Below are positions 5,983-12,986 of a stretch of 34,874 nucleotides of DNA, piece after piece (the first letter of the stretch is position 1; each line of letters starts with the position of its first letter). Under the pieces are notes generated by a model. That model saw nothing but the letters and a program-made list of their open reading frames with translations, was not told the origin of the DNA and searched no databases. Source of the stretch: a virus; the IMG/VR virus record IMGVR_UViG_3300010354_000278, positions 1 to 34,874 of that record, one strand, 5' to 3'. Position numbers and translations under genes: made by a program.

Positions 5983-6203
5983 TGGTTTTCCTCAATGATT
6001 TGCTCAAAGCTTTCCAAAATTGACTTAGCGCTGAAACCGGAAGCCAGCATAAAATGATAAAAGTTATAAACCACCTCGTTACATTGAGGCACAAAAGTTT
6101 TTGCAATGAATTCAGACCCTTCTGCTTTGCAAATGAAGGTGTAATGTTCGATTGGCTCAAAATGATTGCGCACAGCATTTTCAAAAGGATCCATCTTTTT
6201 CAT
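5979..6203 (-). CDS. Hypothetical protein, 74 aa
   Basis: Starts MKKMDPFENAVRNHFEPIEH; a start 9 bp later (MDPF) is also possible. A globular alpha/beta sequence with aromatic core (EVVYNFYHFMLASGFSAKSI) and acidic C-terminal helix. It overlaps the 53-residue gene upstream by 23 bp and the 75-residue gene downstream by 4 bp. Function unknown. Confidence 0.6.
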   Translation of the reverse strand: MKKMDPFENAVRNHFEPIEHYTFICKAEGSEFIAKTFVPQCNEVVYNFYHFMLASGFSAKSILESFEQIIEENQ

Positions 6204-6342
6204 TGAGATCTTTTTTGATTAAAGTTTGAACGAAAAGTTCGGTGAATCGTTCAAGCTTGTCCGGGTGAACAGACGGCAAATAATCCTTGATGGCTCGGCG
6301 GATTGAATCCATTTCATTCCACTCAGGATCAGTTAGCGTCAT
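6181..6342 (-). CDS. Small hypothetical protein, 53 aa
   Basis: Reads MTLTDPEWNEMDSIRRAIKD and then YLPSVHPDKLERFTELFVQT: a compact helical protein. It overlaps the gene at 6329 by 14 bp and the gene at 5979 by 23 bp. I include it because it fills what would otherwise be the only gap in a continuous coupled chain and its composition is protein-like. Confidence 0.55.
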   Translation of the reverse strand: MTLTDPEWNEMDSIRRAIKDYLPSVHPDKLERFTELFVQTLIKKDLNEKDGSF

Positions 6343-6538
6343 TTTCATCCAGCAATTTTTCTAGGCGAGCTTTGATGGCCTCTGAAAGCATGCCATCAAA
6401 TTGTTCATTACATGACTTGATTGCATGCTCAGCCATTTTATAAAATTCAAATGGAACGATTGGCATTGGCACAACCGGGCACCAGATCTTCCACATTTCC
6501 GTGGCGATCTCGGTTCTGAGTTGGCCATAAGATTTCAT
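6329..6538 (-). CDS. Hypothetical protein, 69 aa
   Basis: Starts MKSYGQLRTEIATEMWKIWC in an ATGA overlap with the gene upstream. The segment CPVVPMPIVPFEFYKMAEHA is followed by two amphipathic helices ending in EARLEKLLDEN-like sequence. No recognised domain. Confidence 0.6.
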   Translation of the reverse strand: MKSYGQLRTEIATEMWKIWCPVVPMPIVPFEFYKMAEHAIKSCNEQFDGMLSEAIKARLEKLLDENDAN

Positions 6539-6735
6539 TGTGCCTCCCTTAGAACTTGCAAGACGTGTTCAATAGATTTTCCAACAACTGCAGCTTCACG
6601 ATGCTGACCCTCGCGAGCAAGGGCGGCCATGGCAGGTTTTTTGTTCTTGAGCGTATAGATGAGCTGGCTTTCCAGGATGAAAAGATGTTCGCTCAGCTTT
6701 TGCTCGTTAGCGGCTTCTGTAATGTTGTTGGTCAT
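6535..6735 (-). CDS. Small helical protein, 66 aa
   Basis: The start at 6735 (MTNNITEAANEQKLSEHLFI) is preceded by ATGGAACTGACC, so an alternative start lies 12 bp upstream. All-helical with Ala- and Leu-rich repeats (ALAREGQHREAAVVGKSIEH), perhaps a small helical bundle. It overlaps the AbrB-like gene upstream by 29 bp and the gene downstream by 4 bp. Confidence 0.6.
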   Translation of the reverse strand: MTNNITEAANEQKLSEHLFILESQLIYTLKNKKPAMAALAREGQHREAAVVGKSIEHVLQVLREAQ

Positions 6736-6910
6736 GGTCAGTTCCATCGGTGGCAAGGGCTTTCAGGATCCATGACCCATCTCCCTTGTCGCTCCATTCT
6801 AGCAGTGTGTCAACGCTCCAGCCAGTCAATCGTAAGATTTCTTCAGGAATAGGCAACAGACATTCCCCTCCAATTTCCTCAATATGCACGACCCATGACT
6901 GCTTCAACAT
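6707..6910 (-). CDS. AbrB/SpoVT-like small protein, 67 aa
   Basis: Reads MLKQSWVVHIEEIGGECLLP then IPEEILRLTGWSVDTLLEWS. The pattern W.V.ieE...GE.LLPIPEEIL..tGW..gD.LeWsd...GSW.L is that of the swapped-hairpin AbrB/MazE fold in the form common in cyanophages. The family includes DNA-binding transition regulators and antitoxins; here the role is unproven. It overlaps the upstream PD-(D/E)XK-like gene by 32 bp, so the two are expressed together. Confidence 0.65.
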   Translation of the reverse strand: MLKQSWVVHIEEIGGECLLPIPEEILRLTGWSVDTLLEWSDKGDGSWILKALATDGTDHDQQHYRSR

Positions 6911-7394
6911 GCTTCCTCAGGCTTTCCGGTGAGTTTAGCAACAGTTTATCGACAGCATAAGCCGGTCGACCCTTGGCATATTCTTTAATTTGCCCCTTGG
7001 CCATCGCGTCTTTGCCACTGATCCATCCTTGAATTAAAATTACTTTACTTTGTATTGTCACAAGTACAAAGTTCTTGGTTGGATCATCATCAAGCTGAAC
7101 AAGCAAATCCCAGTCATGGTTTGGGCGACATTTTACGTCAATATCACAAGGTAGATCCCTAGAGTTTTTTACTGGCTCCTTGTCCAAAAAAAGATGATCT
7201 TCTAGGCCAAGGTAAATAGCTGCTGCAATTTCACCAGCAGCTCCATACAGGTGATGACTTAAGGCTTTGGCACCTGTTGAAGCTCCACGGTTCCTAGGCC
7301 TTCGACCCTGTAGCTGATTCTGAGTCTGACGGCGTTCTGCTTCATCCCAGGCCTGAACCTTATGGGCATCACTCAGCCTGACTTCGACCGCCAT
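6879..7394 (-). CDS. Putative PD-(D/E)XK-fold protein, 171 aa
   Basis: Start ATG at 7394 (MAVEVRLSDAHKVQAWDEAE). A middle region has GAAGEIAAAIYLGL, then DLPCDIDVKCR, then DLLVQLDDDPTKNFVLVTIQ. Glu in the first helix, Asp before a strand and D-V-K at its end is the layout of PD-(D/E)XK nucleases. The later GWISGKDAMAKG is typical of phage members of unknown substrate. The nuclease assignment rests on the motif only. The leader is occupied by the terminator at 7399-7432, so expression would need read-through. Confidence 0.55.
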   Translation of the reverse strand: MAVEVRLSDAHKVQAWDEAERRQTQNQLQGRRPRNRGASTGAKALSHHLYGAAGEIAAAIYLGLEDHLFLDKEPVKNSRDLPCDIDVKCRPNHDWDLLVQLDDDPTKNFVLVTIQSKVILIQGWISGKDAMAKGQIKEYAKGRPAYAVDKLLLNSPESLRKHVEAVMGRAY

Positions 7395-7398
7395 ATAC

Positions 7399-7432
7399 AA
7401 AAAATAGACCCCACAGTTTATCGGGGGTCTAT
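7399..7432 (-). terminator. Rho-independent terminator after the RlpA-like gene
   Basis: A perfect 9-bp stem ATAGACCCC/GGGGTCTAT (7404-7412 with 7424-7432) encloses an 11-nt loop and on the minus strand is followed by TTTTTTG. It ends the RlpA-like transcript. Its T-run stops 4 nt before the ATG of the next gene at 7394, so that gene has no separate leader. Confidence 0.8.
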
Positions 7433-7463
7433 AAATATGCCGGCTTTGATGTTTATTTAATTG

Positions 7464-7841
7464 TTACTTAACGACTGAGTAACAAACTTTTGCTACACCC
7501 TGTGAGGCCGGTGCCAATTTAATGAAGGCGCCATAGTTGAGATCTAGGCTCCGACCAGCGATATACGGCCCACGGTCGTTGACGCGAACAATCACCGATT
7601 GACCAGTGGCGGGATTGGTGACCCGCAATTTTGTACCAAATGGCAGTGATCGGTGAGCCGTCGTGGCCGAATGTTTTTTTAGCCGTTCCCCGCTTGCAGT
7701 TACGCCAGACTCAAAACCGTCTCCATGACCGTAATAGCTTGCGTAAGTACACTTAGGGAAAATGGCGTAGGCTGGCTGCGCGGCAAGCGTTCCAAGTGCA
7801 AAAGCACCTGCGGCACAGAACAGAGATTTTAAATTTTGCAA
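7464..7841 (-). CDS. Secreted RlpA-like double-psi beta-barrel protein, 125 aa
   Basis: Residues 1-26 form a Sec signal peptide (basic MQNLK, hydrophobic AAGAFALGTLAA, cleavage after AYA). The mature part is one RlpA-like domain: ASYYG...ESGVTASGE, TAHRSLPFGTKLRVTN, VIVRVNDRGPYIAGRSLDLN. H63 and D89 are 26 residues apart, the spacing reported for the catalytic pair of P. aeruginosa RlpA, a lytic transglycosylase acting on denuded glycan. The SPOR domain of cellular RlpA is absent and there is no lipobox. Probable role: cutting host peptidoglycan from the periplasm. It forms a single-gene unit ended by the terminator at 7399. Confidence 0.8.
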   Translation of the reverse strand: MQNLKSLFCAAGAFALGTLAAQPAYAIFPKCTYASYYGHGDGFESGVTASGERLKKHSATTAHRSLPFGTKLRVTNPATGQSVIVRVNDRGPYIAGRSLDLNYGAFIKLAPASQGVAKVCYSVVK

Positions 7842-7913
7842 TGGTTTTTACAGAATTCGACAACGCTAGAAGCCCCACGAGCGTTACGTCCAGAAATGAT
7901 TGGAGGAGAGGCT

Positions 7914-7928
7914 GTCAGAAAATCTGAC
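7914..7928. repeat. Palindrome GTCAGA-AAA-TCTGAC
   Basis: A perfect 6-bp stem with a 3-nt loop lies about 75 bp upstream of the RlpA-like gene. No T-run follows, so it is more likely an operator or leader hairpin than a terminator. A weak promoter-like pair (TTGCGT, 16 bp, TAGACT) lies just upstream on the minus strand. Confidence 0.35.
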
Positions 7929-7973
7929 TTGGAATAGTCTACCCTATAATTTCAATTACGCAAACGATAATGA

Positions 7974-8171
7974 TCAATTAAAGAATCTAATGAGTTTGGT
8001 AAGTTTTGCAAATTGATTCAGGACCGACCGCCTCCTTGAGCGTGGAAATCCCTCAGTTGCTGGTGGCCACTGGCATTCAGAGGTCCACCAGGGTTTCGGA
8101 GATTTATTATGTGCAGCAGCCTTCAGTTTAATTTCGTCAACCAAAGTTGAAATGATCTTTTTTAGAGTCAT
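7974..8171 (-). CDS. Doubtful small protein, 65 aa
   Basis: Starts MTLKKIISTLVDEIKLKAAA. The first 20 residues make a plausible amphipathic helix. The remainder (PWWTSECQWPPATEGFPRSR, then RRSVLNQFAKLTKLIRFFN) is basic and Trp/Pro-rich and may not be a real protein. No Shine-Dalgarno. It is listed because no better frame covers this interval; it could equally be the untranslated leader of the RlpA-like gene. Confidence 0.3.
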   Translation of the reverse strand: MTLKKIISTLVDEIKLKAAAHNKSPKPWWTSECQWPPATEGFPRSRRRSVLNQFAKLTKLIRFFN

Positions 8172-8192
8172 GATTTCAGGATAAACTTATAA

Positions 8193-8705
8193 TTAATGAG
8201 CAGAGGTTTCGTTGAATATATTGTTGGCCTCCATGTTGCTTGTTTCAATAATAAAAGTATCTGGACAAGGCTTTAGTAGCATAGTAGTGGCATAATCCCG
8301 TCCAACCAGTATTCGGTCGTCACCGCGACCAAGGTAATATTGATTCTCTTTCTTGTCCTTGAAAATACGAACACCCTCAGGCAACATCCACCAATTTGAT
8401 GACTCGTCCAGGATTCCATTCAAGCGCTCAATCGTAGTTTTCTTTGGATATCCATTTTCGTCAAATGTCTCACCCATCGATACACGAATTGACAAAACAG
8501 TAGAGTCAAGTATGATGACACTAAAGATTTCATCATTGTACAAATAAAGCTTGAAAGCACGCATCCTAGGGCCCACAATACATGACACACATGTATTGCC
8601 TTCTACCTTGTAGAACCCCTCAGAAGTTTTGTGTTTTAAACAACGCGCAAGTGAGTCGCACGCAAATTGCGTCAATGGACGATTGGACCTTGATTTTTGT
8701 TTCAC
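8193..8705 (-). CDS. Conserved hypothetical protein, 170 aa
   Basis: Starts MKQKSRSNRPLTQFACDSLA. The centre reads FDENGYPKKTTIERLNGILD, LPEGVRIFKDKKENQYYLGR and GDDRILVGRDYATTMLL. The combination GYPxxTTxERLNGLL...PxGVRxFxDxxxxxYLGRGD is a conserved phage/cyanobacterial sequence block of unknown function that I have seen without a description. Two Cys in CVSCIVG may matter. Intergenic space of 77 bp lies upstream. Confidence 0.65.
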   Translation of the reverse strand: MKQKSRSNRPLTQFACDSLARCLKHKTSEGFYKVEGNTCVSCIVGPRMRAFKLYLYNDEIFSVIILDSTVLSIRVSMGETFDENGYPKKTTIERLNGILDESSNWWMLPEGVRIFKDKKENQYYLGRGDDRILVGRDYATTMLLKPCPDTFIIETSNMEANNIFNETSAH

Positions 8706-8782
8706 GGGTGCTCCCGCGCTCGGCCCTTGAATCTTAGAGCATTTTTATTGATTTAGCAATAGTGTTGCAATTCTTAACACAG

Positions 8783-9115
8783 TCACCAAATCCTGTCTCC
8801 CAACCTCAGTACTGGAACATATTTGTCGCTGGAAATTCGCTCTTTAAGTTTCTCATCGAATTGAGCATAATATTCTTGCGCTTCAACATAGAGGTCAGCA
8901 ATTGTAATTAGTCGTGATTCATCTTTAAATCCAATATCATGCTGCCATCTCATCTCATGCCTAACACTCATTCTAAGTTGCACCAATAGGCTTCGCAACT
9001 GAGGAACTGATAGTTCATTAAGAGCCACTGGTAGTTCGCGAATTTTGACCGGCGAAAAATCCTCGGGATCAAATTCGCCAACAAACAAAGGGCTGATGAT
9101 TGGTTCCAATATCAT
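8783..9115 (-). CDS. Hypothetical protein, 110 aa
   Basis: Starts MILEPIISPLFVGEFDPEDF. A beta-like N-terminus is followed by helices (LSVPQLRSLLVQLRMSVRHE; LYVEAQEYYAQFDEKLKERI). Acidic overall. No family recognised. It begins 5 bp after the stop of the gene at 9121. Confidence 0.6.
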   Translation of the reverse strand: MILEPIISPLFVGEFDPEDFSPVKIRELPVALNELSVPQLRSLLVQLRMSVRHEMRWQHDIGFKDESRLITIADLYVEAQEYYAQFDEKLKERISSDKYVPVLRLGDRIW

Positions 9116-9120
9116 ATCCG

Positions 9121-9414
9121 TTAACCAACGTTAATGTTCCTAAGTTTATTTTTGATCAGCCCGAGTCGATTCATTTCTTTAATTGTCTCATGATATCCTG
9201 GACTCTCTAGGTTTTTAGCCGCAAGTATTTCCGTCCAAAAATTTTTCTTTAGATTGTTTCCGTTTTGCTTAATTCTGGAAATGGCTTTGTGCTCGGCTTC
9301 ACTGTGATCCACCATTGCTTTTCCGTAGAGCTCAATCGCTGATAGTACAACGTAAGGACTTGAGACCATTGATTGCCCCATTGGTCGATGCCGATCACAG
9401 AATAGCTTGGACAC
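9121..9414 (-). CDS. C-terminal part of an apparently frameshifted zinc-type protein
   Basis: As an independent gene it would start with GTG at 9414 (MSKLFCDRHRPMGQS). The same frame stays open and protein-like upstream to 9471, including SNWQKVCTRPCGITVSKLFC, which supplies a CxxxC...CxxH metal site. This suggests that its true N-terminus is the frame starting at 9608. The rest is helical (VVLSAIELYGKAMVDHSEAE; NLKKNFWTEILAAKNLESPG). Either a sequencing or natural 1-nt indel, or programmed -1 frameshifting, would join them. Confidence 0.55.
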   Translation of the reverse strand: MSKLFCDRHRPMGQSMVSSPYVVLSAIELYGKAMVDHSEAEHKAISRIKQNGNNLKKNFWTEILAAKNLESPGYHETIKEMNRLGLIKNKLRNINVG

Positions 9415-9608
9415 CGTGATGCCGCAAGGTCGGGTACAAACCTTTTGCCAATTCGATTCCAGGAGGGCTGCTTACCTTTCCATTGCATATTACAGGATGG
9501 CCAGGGCAGTTCTTCGCGGTCAAACAGGCGGCAACAGGGCCCGATAACCCGGTAAGCAAAGCTCTGCCCAGGAGAAGACAGCCATTTTCCGTGTTCAACA
9601 GGATGCAT
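9249..9608 (-). CDS. N-terminal part of the frameshifted gene, Cys-rich
   Basis: Begins MHPVEHGKWLSSPGQSFAYR with its ATG fused to the upstream stop (TGATG), a coupled start. Residues about 24-40 (GPCCRLFDREELPWPSCNMQ) carry three Cys. Up to about residue 48 this is the convincing frame; beyond it the -1 frame looks more protein-like. The nominal product, if no frameshift occurs, is 119 residues and overlaps the next gene by 166 bp, which is unusual here. Confidence 0.45.
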   Translation of the reverse strand: MHPVEHGKWLSSPGQSFAYRVIGPCCRLFDREELPWPSCNMQWKGKQPSWNRIGKRFVPDLAASRCPSYSVIGIDQWGNQWSQVLTLYYQRLSSTEKQWWITVKPSTKPFPELSKTETI

Positions 9609-9814
9609 CAAACGCCAGTCACAGAGCGCAGATCGATCACTTTGCCGTCAATAACTGCAGTGCAGTTTAGCAGTACATCCTCAAATTCCTGTGAAGCAAT
9701 GATTAAGGATGGAACGTCCTCAAAGGCAAGTTCAATAATTGTTTGGCCAAGTTCACCCTTTTCAATGAACTGGGCTGCATATTTGGGGTTGAATTCAAAA
9801 CGAGCAGTGATCAT
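9608..9814 (-). CDS. Hypothetical protein, 68 aa
   Basis: Reads MITARFEFNPKYAAQFIEKG then ELGQTIIELAFEDVPSLIIA: an alpha/beta pattern resembling a small structural or tail-completion protein, but no family is recognised. It ends in TGATG with the next gene and follows the portal gene by 63 bp, so it may belong to the head-tail unit. Confidence 0.6.
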   Translation of the reverse strand: MITARFEFNPKYAAQFIEKGELGQTIIELAFEDVPSLIIASQEFEDVLLNCTAVIDGKVIDLRSVTGV

Positions 9815-9877
9815 GGCTAACTCATGTCATCCCATTATAGTGGATACGATTTTATCAAATTTGCAGAAACAATTAAT

Positions 9878-11401
9878 TTATTGAGCCCTTTCAGCGGCGG
9901 CACGCACCTGCTCCGAACTGGCAGCATCAGTCTGCGGCAATGGCAACTCGGGCATGGGTGGCATCGCTGGCTGCGGCGGCGGTGGGGCTGAAGCCTCTTC
10001 TTCCGAGATTCTATCAAGTTCTTGCTGCACTCTGAGATCAGGATCAAGGATGCCTCCACGTTGCAGTTCATCCAGAACCGTCTGACGGCTCAGTAACCCG
10101 GTCGTGTAAAGATTCACGAGTTGTGCGATTCCACTTGGGTCAAGCGGGCGATTGATCAGTGAATCGTTAATGCTAATTCCAGATTCATTGGTAATAGAAT
10201 CAATCTCGCCAGCGTAGGCAGCCCAAAGCTTCATGATGTTATTGAAAGCGGAAACCTTATTGCGAATCAAGGTTCCGACTTGGGATGCAACCTGCGCAGC
10301 CCGCAAAGATGCTTCAGTAGCAGTTTTAATATTCGCACCATAAAGGAAATTGAGACCAGAGCGATCCATCAACATTTCCAGGTGCGATATTTCAGCCTGA
10401 TGACGCTCTAAAGATTTACCACTCGGTTCAGCAAAGTTGAAGTCGCCGCCTTCGCTAGGCAGGTCAACCGCTGTATTGGGACCAAGAATCAGCGCTGATG
10501 GTCGCCCGTCAGGGCCGACTGGGGCGCCTTTCCGCACAGGTACAGGCATCGCACATTTGTGCAGCAATTCCTGGAGGTCAGATCGCATTTGAAAATGTTG
10601 AATACTTAATTCGGCCAAACCATTCATTGGCAATTCGCCCTGTGCAAACCGGGTCGTGCTTGCCCCGTACCAGATCAAAGGCACAACAGGTAGGGTAGTC
10701 TCGATCCGATCAACCAGAACTTGCGACCAAGCGGAATCACGGCGCTCAAGCCTTAAAACTTCAACCAAGTTGGGACGCAAAACATAATAATACGGCTCAA
10801 GAGTCGTACCATATCCAGATTCATTCGGCACTGATCGCAATTGTCGAACTGTGGCGTGGCGGACAATCTCGCGACCATTCTGATATTCAATTGACCAATT
10901 GATAACATCCTTTCTTTCAACTAAAATTAAATATGGAGTCCTTCCGTCATTTTTTTCGTCAAAGAAATTATTGGCGCCATTTTCCGGCATCATGTCAACC
11001 ATGACATACACACCGCCATCGCGCAATGCTTTTTCGTCACATTGATTCCAAAAACTTTGGATGCTAGAACCCTGTAAATCAATATTTTTTTCGGCCGCCT
11101 CAAAGCTTGGCGGAACACCAATCAATTGAAAGCGATTCAGCAATCCCGCATAAGCGCGAATTGCATCCCGATAGATCGGCGTGTACGTCGAACGATGCAA
11201 TCGTTCTTGGTATGCGTTCTGAGGTTCAGCCGGTTCTCGGTGAAGGTATTTTGATTTAGCCTCCCCTCGGCCACCTGTATCCAGTAGATTCCAGCAATCA
11301 AGAGCCAATTCAAGGCCCGGCAAAGCTGCCACCAGTTCAGGGCGATGGTAAGAAACCAGCGCGGGATCAGTGGTGGGATGGGGAATTTGCATTGCTGGCA
11401 T
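9878..11401 (-). CDS. Phage portal protein, DUF4055-like, 507 aa
   Basis: N-terminal YLHREPAEPQNAYQERLHRS followed by DAIRAYAGLLNRFQLIGVPP is the diagnostic opening of DUF4055 portal proteins (a YLPRExxExxxxYxxRLxRA pattern). The middle holds a beta-rich clip/wing (TPYLILVERKDVINW; LPVVPLIWYG) and the crown helices (IQHFQMRSDLQELLHKCAMP; TATEASLRAAQVASQVGTLI). The C-terminus has a Pro-rich tail (APPPPQPAMPPMPELPLP). A dodecameric portal at the capsid vertex is the known role. The start is uncertain: GTG at 11431, ATG at 11401 or ATG at 11392. It is separated from the terminase by about 8.9 kb. Confidence 0.85.
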   Translation of the reverse strand: MPAMQIPHPTTDPALVSYHRPELVAALPGLELALDCWNLLDTGGRGEAKSKYLHREPAEPQNAYQERLHRSTYTPIYRDAIRAYAGLLNRFQLIGVPPSFEAAEKNIDLQGSSIQSFWNQCDEKALRDGGVYVMVDMMPENGANNFFDEKNDGRTPYLILVERKDVINWSIEYQNGREIVRHATVRQLRSVPNESGYGTTLEPYYYVLRPNLVEVLRLERRDSAWSQVLVDRIETTLPVVPLIWYGASTTRFAQGELPMNGLAELSIQHFQMRSDLQELLHKCAMPVPVRKGAPVGPDGRPSALILGPNTAVDLPSEGGDFNFAEPSGKSLERHQAEISHLEMLMDRSGLNFLYGANIKTATEASLRAAQVASQVGTLIRNKVSAFNNIMKLWAAYAGEIDSITNESGISINDSLINRPLDPSGIAQLVNLYTTGLLSRQTVLDELQRGGILDPDLRVQQELDRISEEEASAPPPPQPAMPPMPELPLPQTDAASSEQVRAAAERAQ

Positions 11402-11448
11402 CGCGCCCAAAGATTGAAGCCCTTGCCTCACGCATTTGTTGGGCTTTT

Positions 11449-12306
11449 TTAGTTTGCCGGAATGCTATTTAATGACTCCAATTCTAGGATTCGCTTCAAT
11501 GGTATCGCCGCAACTTGCGGAACGATTGAATTTCCTAGTTGCTTAAGTCGGTGAACCCTATTGGATAGCCCATCATCTCCTCTACGAAGGACGGGTTTAG
11601 AAATGTAGGAATGCCAGTCGGGATTGAGTCGCTCGATTCCTTGATAACTCCACAGAGTTCCCCACGGGCCGCCTGGTGCTTGCTGCTCGCTGAGCCCTTG
11701 GGCCCCACATCCTTGAAGATTGACGCCACTGGTGTCGGTAGCAAAGCCCCCAACAGCGGGGTGCCTCCCTGGGCATAAGGCGTGCGACGGTTTGTCGCGT
11801 CGTTGGCTACAGGTGTAGGCAATAATCCACACCCTGTTTCGTTTATGACAGGCTCCCACATCACTTGCTGGAATAACTGACCATTCAGCATCATACCCTG
11901 CTTTGGCAATTTGGAACAAGACTTCTTGGAATGTTTCCCCGTTTTTGTGAGATAATAAATTTGCAACGTTTTCAAGCAAGACATACCTAGGTCGAACTTC
12001 CCGAACCAACCGCATGACCTCATAAAACAAACTTGATCGCTCTCCGTCAAGACCAAGTTGTTTTCCTGCAATTGACAGATCTTGGCAAGGGAAGCCGGCG
12101 GTAATGACATCACAATCTTCTTTTTGTACGTACATTGTACGTACATCATTCCAGATCCGTGTATTTGGCCAGTGCTTTTTAAGTACCAATTGGCAACTTT
12201 CGTCAATCTCGCAAAAACCTATTGTTTTATAGCCTCCAACCAAATGTTCGGCGGCATAAGAAAAGCCACCGATACCAGAAAACAGATCAAGCAGCTTAAG
12301 ATCCAT
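11449..12306 (-). CDS. dcm: DNA (cytosine-5) methyltransferase, 285 aa
   Basis: Motif I DLFSGIGGFSYA (residues 6-17), motif IV GFPCQDLS with the catalytic Cys, motif VI RYVLLENVANL, motif VIII KRNRVWIIA and motif X LKQLGNSIVPQVA are all present in order, so this should be an active C5 methyltransferase transferring a methyl group from AdoMet to cytosine in DNA. Start ATG at 12306 places motif I near the N-terminus and overlaps the dCTP deaminase by 11 bp. No restriction enzyme gene is adjacent, so it is an orphan, probably protecting phage DNA from host nucleases. The recognition sequence cannot be read from the protein. Confidence 0.9.
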   Translation of the reverse strand: MDLKLLDLFSGIGGFSYAAEHLVGGYKTIGFCEIDESCQLVLKKHWPNTRIWNDVRTMYVQKEDCDVITAGFPCQDLSIAGKQLGLDGERSSLFYEVMRLVREVRPRYVLLENVANLLSHKNGETFQEVLFQIAKAGYDAEWSVIPASDVGACHKRNRVWIIAYTCSQRRDKPSHALCPGRHPAVGGFATDTSGVNLQGCGAQGLSEQQAPGGPWGTLWSYQGIERLNPDWHSYISKPVLRRGDDGLSNRVHRLKQLGNSIVPQVAAIPLKRILELESLNSIPAN

Positions 12307-12832
12307 AGATCGACACCTTAGAAGCGGTAACCTCTTCGTCACCCTGATAATGACCTGTTATTGCATAAGAACGCATTGGTCGAGCATCAATGCGCATAAA
12401 CCGGAGCTGACCAATCAACATGCCAGCACTCAACGGCAAAGAATGCATTCGGTTGATGTTTTGCAATTCAAGTGTGATTCGCCCACGGAACCCAGGATCG
12501 ATGAATCCAGCAAGTGCATGATTGTAGCCTTCGCGGCCGCGAGATGATTTCAACTGGAACACACATTCCATATCATTCGGAATGCGAACATATTCCATCG
12601 TTGCCGCCAGTACAAACTCTCCCGGCTCAAGCCAGTAAACATGTTCACTCACGTCAACAGCAAGCCAACGCTCGCGCATTTCCGCAGGGCCTACAGCCAT
12701 GCCTTCAGTAAGGATGGTCTGCCCCAATCGCACGTCATAGGAGCAGGGGTTTACCTGGGAAGGCTCATAGGGCTCTATAAGGCCCTTGGCGCGGGCGTAA
12801 AGCTGGATCTGGTGATCAACGATTGTGCTCAT
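12296..12832 (-). CDS. dcd: dCTP deaminase (dUTPase superfamily), 178 aa
   Basis: The trimeric dUTPase/Dcd fold is shown by NPCSYDVRLG, EFVLAATMEYVRIPND, KSSRGREGY, AGFIDPGFRGRITLELQN (containing the nucleophile-activating Glu) and a C-terminal YQGDEEVTASK that closes the active site. It converts dCTP to dUTP, feeding the ThyX route to dTMP. It lies directly upstream of the methyltransferase. The KSSRGR and LELxN motifs favour deaminase over plain dUTPase; bifunctional enzymes cannot be excluded. Confidence 0.9.
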   Translation of the reverse strand: MSTIVDHQIQLYARAKGLIEPYEPSQVNPCSYDVRLGQTILTEGMAVGPAEMRERWLAVDVSEHVYWLEPGEFVLAATMEYVRIPNDMECVFQLKSSRGREGYNHALAGFIDPGFRGRITLELQNINRMHSLPLSAGMLIGQLRFMRIDARPMRSYAITGHYQGDEEVTASKVSIYGS

Positions 12833-12986
12833 TCTTGAAATGCGTTACAGCCTGTTCGTAGCCCCACCTGGATGCCTGTTTGGCAATGTGATTATTCAGA
12901 TCAAGGAAGACCTCCTTGCCCTGATAGCGATACCAAGAGGCAACCCAATTTAACACTAATTTCCGCGAAGGCATTGGCGGCGTCAT
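12816..12986 (-). CDS. Small hypothetical protein, 56 aa
   Basis: Reads MTPPMPSRKLVLNWVASWYR, YQGKEVFLDLNNHIAKQASR and a short polar tail. A compact helical basic protein with several Trp. Its ATG overlaps the upstream stop by 4 bp (ATGA) and its 3' end overlaps dcd by 17 bp. Function unknown; it may be co-expressed with the nucleotide genes. Confidence 0.6.
   Translation of the reverse strand: MTPPMPSRKLVLNWVASWYRYQGKEVFLDLNNHIAKQASRWGYEQAVTHFKNEHNR

Noticed and set aside
11405-11446. Plus-strand hairpin AAGCCC...GGGCTT followed by TTTTTT near the portal start
   Set aside because: It has terminator shape only on the plus strand, where no rightward gene is present; the loop is long (18 nt). 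Probably incidental.
11535-12206. A 223-codon frame overlapping the methyltransferase on the same strand
   Set aside because: It lies in another frame of a gene with all C5-methyltransferase motifs intact and encodes no recognisable protein.
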